Source: Phoronis australis
Lineage: Eukaryota; Phoronida; Phoronidae
Assembly (NCBI GenBank): GCA_002633005.1
Contig: NMRA01000065.1
Coordinates: forward strand, 1,013,351 to 1,077,350
Direction of reading: 5' to 3'
Length of the DNA stretch: 64,000 nucleotides
The notes under the pieces were generated by a model. It did not search any database. It was not told the origin of the DNA and was given only the letters and a program-made list of their open reading frames with translations. Position 1 is the stretch's first letter, and every line of letters begins with the position of its first letter. Shown here one piece after another: positions 59,101 through 64,000 of the stretch. The position numbers and the translations under genes were made by a program.

Positions 59101-62100
59101 GACCACCCACAATGCCTCTTGCTGGTCACAGTCCCTCGTGACGCATCACTTGTAGGCAGTATCTTACTACCCACAATGCAAGTGACAAGCTCTTCGTCAA
59201 CTTCGTGTTCGTTCACTAACTCATGCCCTTGCCAAGATCCTCTGAGGTGGCCCTGTTGCACAATATCTTCAGCTACACTGAAGCAAGTCCTATACCTTCA
59301 ACTACTTAACTACATTTGACTGTCTCTGCCCAAATTATAATAATGCACCAGTGGCGGATCTAGGATATCACAAGGGGGGGGGGCATTATTTTGTCTGTAA
59401 ACATTTGCGCATAGCACCGAATGGGGGGAGGTCGGGAGGGGGGTTTGCCACTCAAATTCCATTTTCTTTAAAATTGAAGTAATTTTCTTCATTGCACAGT
59501 GAAGCAGACGACGGAAACGGAGTCGTAGTGCGCAGCGCCACTGCCGGTCGTCTGAGATATGGTGGGAGAGCCTATACTTAGCGAATTTTGACACTTGAAA
59601 TTGGATCTGAGCCCCCCCAAACACACTAAAACTGCACACATTTAAATCTTGTTTCAGCCGTATAATGTTAATTACCGGGGTTAATTAATAAACTCAACAC
59701 TTCCCTACGCTCTTCCTGTTTTATTTTTTTTGCGGCAGCCAATGGGGGTGGGGGGGGCTCCCTGCCCCCCCTAAATCCGCCTATGTGCACTTACTAACGA
59801 TTGGGTAACAGAAACCACATGACCTTATCTAATCATATCATTGGCTGTTTCAATCTGATTTCAGAAATTTCCAGAACCCTTATAGTACATTTACCCCAGA
59901 ACAAAAGAGATAAACATCACCTAAAAGTACGCGTAAACATCAAAAGTACATGTAAACAAGTTTGGCTTCATAATTTCAATGCAAAAATTTTGGGCAACTT
60001 CAATGGAACTAACGCTACTAATTAGATAATCAATATTTATTCTGACACCTTGATATTCTAAGAATATTGTGGTCTGAGATACGTGCTATTTGTGCAAACC
60101 AGTTGCCGATTGCTTGAAACAATTCCTGTCTTCTAAATTTTTAGCGCCTTAGTTGTAGACTTAGTGCAAAAACTGATTGTCCCTTTTTTCTAACTTTTCA
60201 CGCCGACGCTACTAACTTAAGGGGTAAGTTTTCAGTCGTAGAGCTCGCAATAAAGACAAAACGGCACAAAAATATAACATTAGTGAGTAAATGAAATCTA
60301 CAAATGCGGTGAAATTTAGGAGAAATGGCTGAACCCTTTCTGAGATTGCAACTCGACGCAAATGGCCGACCCTGAGAACAATCATTGCAACAAATATCTG
60401 ACAAACAATAGCCGGGTAGCGAATCCAGGCGTGCGTTCAGTAGACGCTAGGACCTAGGCTAGGACCTAGCTAAAACCTAGTCAAAGTCACGTGTTCTCAT
60501 TTAAAATGCACGGCAATATCTCACGTAATCTTGCGAAGTCTTGCTTTTTAGCCAGGTCCTAGCGTTACTGAACGGGAGGCAGTAAAGACCGGTCTTCTGG
60601 TAAACATACTTATCTTTAATACCTTAACTTTTCCAGAGGGATGTGTCCCAACTTACTTGTTTCCCCATCCATGGCAAATTTCGGCGAGTCAGACTTGGTA
60701 CCCTCTCATCACTCTAGATGGCGCGCAACAACCACTTTCTCTGGAGAAAGCTTATGTAGTCGACACTATGAGTCGACGCCGATATAAATTTGACAACGGC
60801 AAAGAGGTTTGTGGTATATTATCCGTTCGAATAGTAATGATTTGCTTGCTCTGAACTTGTTTAAATCTGATAAAATTTTGTTGAATCTAATGTCTTGACA
60901 ATTAGTAGTTGGTGACTCAAATTCAATAGTTAATGCCTCAAGAATGTTTATTTTAGATATTACGAATGCTCGTGTGATATACTATCAATTATAACACTCT
61001 CTAGATGACACATCCAAAATCCAGATATCCTCAGGGCCTAGTATTGTTGATCAGTAGAGCTTGGTCTACACTGGCCAACTTTTTGTATGCGTACTTGACA
61101 TCACTCGCGTTAGAAAACACTCTGCCGTAGACTGAAGGATGCCAAACACGGGTATTTCCGGAGCAAACTCGAGTTTTGCTAGCAGTTGTTAGCAAAAGTT
61201 CAGTGTTAAAACGGCAAGAGCTCAAATTTACGAACACGTAATGATATACTCTTATTAAAGAAGTCAATCGGGAGTTCTTTCACCAATGGGATTACCGGCG
61301 CGAAACGACCACTAAGTGTTCCCAACGGGATGCAGCCTGACCCCTGAACAAAATCAAGGTATTCCATTTCAGGTGGACGTCGAGTTTGCTGGTATTCCAA
61401 TCGAACTGAAATACAATGACGTTGCAGAATACGGTGCAGCCATATTTAGACAACAGTATATAGACATTTTCCTAGGTGTCAACTACGACATTTACGGTAT
61501 TGCACTGCAAGGAGGCTTTGTAAACGAGACTACGAGAATTAACGGCACTGTGACATCATCGGAATTCTTATCATCGTGGATCGAGACGTATATGGTTTCG
61601 TATTCCCACGACGGAGGGCGCAACTTTCACCAGCTGAAGTACGACGAATTTGATGAAACAGTTGTAAGGAACAAGTTGGTCTTGAACTACGCCGTATAAT
61701 CCAGGTTACCGTATTTGAGAGTATACAGGTTTATGTCCCTGCATGTAAAGCTTCGCCTACGTGCCCGAATTGCGGCGTTTGTGGCTTTCATACAAAACAT
61801 TTACATAAAATCCAAGGAGTAAGTCTTTAAAAATGTGGAGTTTGGCTTACACGTTACCAAAATGTATATGTTGGGATTTATGGGATATAAGATTGGACAG
61901 TTTAGATGAAAAGTACTAAGAATGGACAAAATGCACATAAAAACATACTCAATTTAAAACACTCTTATGTTCAAGACGAGAAGGGAAGCCCAGGCGCATG
62001 CCCCAGTGCGCCAAACGCTTGAGCAATGTTTTTGCGAAAACGCATAATTTAAGATATACTGTAGGTGCATAAGCCCAAATACGCCCACATACGGTATCTT

Positions 62101-63053
62101 CGAAACAGAGTTGTTTTCTTCACAGAAATGTGGATCTCCATCGCATTCCATTGTTTGAATAGCCCACACCTCCGTAGTATATGTCATAGACAACACTGCA
62201 GAACGACAGATAAGTATTTGCACCTGTAGGCTACGTAACCACTACTGTAAATTTTGAGAAGAATCTTTCACGAACATGAACAGTGGATAACATCGGAAGC
62301 GGAGAGAGTTGATTACAAGAAGACGTATACTGTCAATTTGTTAGCCAACTAGTGGCCGACAACAAAGGTGAATCTGTGGGTATAATGATTTCCATACTCG
62401 AAACTCTACTTGAAAGTTGGCCAATTGTATATCGCACTTCGAGGAAACTTGCAAGTTCGTAATCGAATCATGTAGCATCATTAGTTAAATTTCGAGGCTG
62501 AGTCTGAGTCAAGTGTGAATTCGGAAATCAGGGCCTGGAGTCTAATCTTTGCACTCGAAATCAAACTCGAAATGGTATTTTCTATTCTTCTTTTGTGCAA
62601 ACGCAGAAAAAGTGTCTCTGCTTGAGTGCATACAACGGCTTAAGCCTAATCCAAGTTTGCAGTTGATGACTCCAGCATTAAGGCTAAGAGTTCGAGTTTG
62701 AACTCGTATTTTCGAGTTTTTACGCGAAATCTTGAGTTCTTACTCTAGTTTGTAGCCGTACAATTAAGGATCTTCAAGTGCAAATTTCGCGAGAAACTCA
62801 TATCCATAAACCATAATTTGCTCAAGTACAGACTAATTGCCACCAATCTTGGGCTCGTACAAAAGTAGAACAGAAAATACAAGAAAATAATGTCGATATT
62901 GATTTCCAGCTACACTGAGAGAGTGAATCCTGGCCCCTGATCCTGGATCCAGGTTCCCATTTTTTCTGTTAACGACATTCAGTCCATACGTACATAAATA
63001 CATACATACATACATACATACATACATACATACATACATACATACATACATAC

Positions 63054-63102
<49 letters not shown>

Positions 63103-64000
63103 CTTGCATGTGTATATTGTGACTTTCATGATATTCATCAACAGATACTCGTTGTAGATATTTCATGCCAACCACGATAGTTATGCCAAGTCTGAGGAGG
63201 CGTTTCCGGTTCCGATCAGGACCGGAAATTTGCGAATACATCCGACGCACGTTAGTGTAGATGCTCAGTGGGCAAGACAGGCTCTGGCCAGAATAGCTTT
63301 AATAGTCTGTAGACCACGTAAGTAGAGACATAACACAGGGGGCTGACCTTATTTGTACTACCTAGAATTTCCGATGGTAAGCCTCAGGGCTTATTTCATA
63401 TCGCTTTCAGGGAGGGGTAATCGAATCCCTACCTCTGCCGAACAACTACCACACAGCGGAATCCTTACCCCGCGAGAGTAATCCTAACCATTCTCAACAA
63501 AACACCTCCCCCAAAAAAGAAATTATTGGTCTGAGGCAAAATTTTTGAGATGCAAGGCTTTTTATGGTCAGGAGAGGGTGAAGGGTTTGTCTCTCGTGGT
63601 AAAGTTTTCATTCTTTGGATAGTGTTCTTTGGTCTTTGGGTTATTTATCACTGCCAGTTGTTTGAACTGTTTTGTGTTCCATGGTATGCCGCTGAGTGTA
63701 AAACGGATATTAAATGTCCCAGGACAAATTCGACGGGTGGCAAATGTGGCGGTAGTTCAGCAATTACTGACTTGTAGAACTGTTTCATTACGAATTCAGT
63801 GGACAATTAAACGATTTTCAGAGGAAAGCACCGTATTACGAGAATGTGTTGATGACCGGGAAAGAGATGGCAGGGCAGGAAATTGAAGATGACCCAGGAA
63901 ATATTGTAAAATTGGTGGCACGTGAGCATTGGTGGCGGAAAGTTTTCTTAGGTGTGGGATATGAAATTTCAAGTTATAAGAATTCAGATGTGTTCACGAC
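56070..64000 (+). CDS. secreted F5/8 type C (discoidin) domain protein, 3' end outside window
   Basis: Exons 56070-56157, 60637-60806, 61373-61663 and 63158-63317 join in phase (1, 0, 0). Together they encode a signal peptide, then one F5/8C domain: GCVPTYLFPHPWQISAS at the start, YDIYGIALQGGF, then WIETYMVSYSHDGGRNF, IFHANHD, and LRIHPTH with a closing Cys (ALIVC). These are the usual discoidin landmarks of the GIATQGR, W...Y.V.YS.DG, VF.GN and RYIRI.P types. The domain is divergent and holds an insertion before YDIYGI. Such domains bind lipids, glycans or collagen outside the cell. A segment at 63822 onward looks like the matching part of a second domain. No specific orthologue can be named. 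Confidence 0.75.
56815..56970 (-). mobile_element. inverted-repeat element family A, copy 5
   Basis: Reverse copy in discoidin intron 1: TTTTTAGTGGACATTTGTCT, TTTCTCTGAGGCGGAAC, CTCTTCGCTAAATG and the end GTGGGCGCATGC. The other terminus is not resolved. Confidence 0.75.
57790..57845 (+). mobile_element. hAT-like element end (fragment)
   Basis: CCGGCGGATCTAGCATG followed by G-rich runs resembles the left ends at 59349 and 6517. No matching right end is found. Confidence 0.4.
58926..58991 (+). repeat. 30-36-bp tandem duplication
   Basis: TATCCAGTCTGTATAGGACA then AGACTGACAC is repeated at once with a 6-bp insertion (CATGTA). Lies in discoidin intron 1. Confidence 0.9.
59101..59182 (+). promoter_or_regulatory. 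paired ZNF143/Staf-like motifs
   Basis: ACCACCCACAATGCC (59102-59116) and ACTACCCACAATGCA (59166-59180) resemble the Staf/ZNF143 site (core CCCACAATGCA). The copies lie inside a loose 64-bp direct repeat (GCAGTATCT ... CCCACAATGC). No gene start is seen next to them, so this may be a decayed promoter or repeat. Confidence 0.3.
59349..59785 (+). mobile_element. hAT-like element, about 437 bp
   Basis: Begins CAGTGGCGGATCTAGGAT and ends CCCCCCTAAATCCGCCTATG, inverted ends of the CAGNGGCGGATC type. TAATGCAC before and TATGTGCAC after it could be a decayed target duplication. Long G runs lie near both ends. No coding capacity. Confidence 0.6.
60434..60574. mobile_element. miniature inverted-repeat element, about 140 bp
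   Basis: CGTTCAGTAGACGCTAGGAC at the left end pairs with the reverse complement of the right end, CGTTCAGTAACGCTAGGACC, and continues to GGCTAAAA. The CTAGGACCTAG motif is repeated inside the left arm. It sits in discoidin intron 1 close to exon 2. Confidence 0.75.
60637..60806 (+). CDS. discoidin gene exon 2
   Basis: Acceptor TTAACTTTTCCAG, donor AAAGAG|GTTTGT (weaker). It encodes GCVPTYLFPHPWQISASQTW, the start of the F5/8C domain with its first Cys, then a stretch to DNGKE. Phase 1 in, phase 0 out. Confidence 0.7.
61373..61663 (+). CDS. discoidin gene exon 3
   Basis: Acceptor TTCCATTTCAG, donor ACAGTT|GTAAGG. It encodes VDVEFAGIPIELKYND, FLGVNYDIYGIALQGGF and WIETYMVSYSHDGGRNF, the core strands of the domain. 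The frame remains open to TAA at 61697, so intron retention would truncate the protein. Two NXT glycosylation sites (NET and NGT) are visible. Confidence 0.8.
62990..63105 (+). repeat. CATA tetranucleotide microsatellite
   Basis: Long, nearly pure (CATA)n tract with one CTTA interruption near 63052, in discoidin intron 3. It produces repetitive Tyr/Met/Cys/Val frames on the - strand that are not genes. Confidence 0.97.
63158..63317 (+). CDS. discoidin gene exon 4 (domain end)
   Basis: Acceptor ACTCGTTGTAG, donor CCAC|GTAAGT. It encodes IFHANHDSYAKSEEAFPVPI, LRIHPTHV and ALARIALIVC, matching the closing strands and second Cys of an F5/8C domain. Phase 0 in, phase 1 out. Confidence 0.65.
63822..64000 (+). 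CDS. possible start of a second discoidin domain core (edge-truncated)
   Basis: After the acceptor ACGATTTTCAG the phase-0 frame is open to the window edge. The peptide WWRKVFLGVGYEISSYKNSD resembles exon 3's YIDIFLGVNYDIYGI in position and spacing, and both exons enter in phase 0. An exon matching exon 2 should lie between 63318 and 63821, but I could not find one with correct phase. Confidence 0.4.

Noticed and set aside
58999-59319. 106-residue + strand frame
   Set aside because: Lies in discoidin intron 1 over an internal direct repeat; low-complexity Ser/Thr/Val composition and no domain.
62833-63250. Cys/Met/Tyr/Val-repeat proteins on the - strand
   Set aside because: Direct translation of the CATA microsatellite.

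Overview
This is a window of an animal nuclear genome. It is A+T-rich, with genes split by introns that follow GT-AG rules, long non-coding stretches, simple-sequence repeats and many short transposon relics. There are no operons, ribosome binding sites or phage features. The protein content (an FBXL7 orthologue, a TMEM169 orthologue and a secreted F5/8 type C/discoidin-domain protein) together with CAG-type terminal-inverted-repeat elements suggests a marine invertebrate, possibly a deuterostome such as a hemichordate or lancelet. That placement is inference; the sequence alone does not settle the species. Single N characters at 17266, 18336, 19813, 38973 and 53016, mostly beside poly-G tracts or repeats, look like assembly joins.

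Layout. 1-11.4 kb is gene-poor: an 18S rRNA 5'-end relic, a 15-bp tandem repeat, a degenerate GTGT-rich tandem array ending in two perfect back-to-back palindromes, and hAT-like and other dispersed repeats. 11.4-21.4 kb holds several short, phase-matched candidate exons of an unrecognised gene, one with a PP1-docking-like KVRF motif. Part of this region is present twice in tandem (offset 1081 bp, about 1% different), most simply two haplotypes laid end to end. 24.7-43.3 kb is the FBXL7 gene on the + strand: five coding exons whose phases join perfectly into a 524-residue F-box/leucine-rich-repeat protein, a 12-kb first intron with a possible alternative first exon, and a 1.7-kb 3' UTR containing a tRNA-like SINE head. 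48.9-49.9 kb is TMEM169 on the - strand, in one coding exon. 56.1-64.0 kb is the 5' part of a secreted discoidin-domain gene on the + strand, with a signal-peptide exon, three further exons that complete one F5/8C domain, and the start of what looks like a second domain cut by the window edge.

The genes appear independent of one another. FBXL7 is a substrate receptor of SCF ubiquitin ligases, TMEM169 is a two-pass membrane protein of unknown role, and the discoidin protein should be extracellular. The most unusual content lies in the non-coding part: at least three dispersed repeat families with several copies each inside this window (one a terminal-inverted-repeat element with GCATGC-type ends and five copies), several independent inverted-repeat elements, and the twin palindromes at 4.7 kb.
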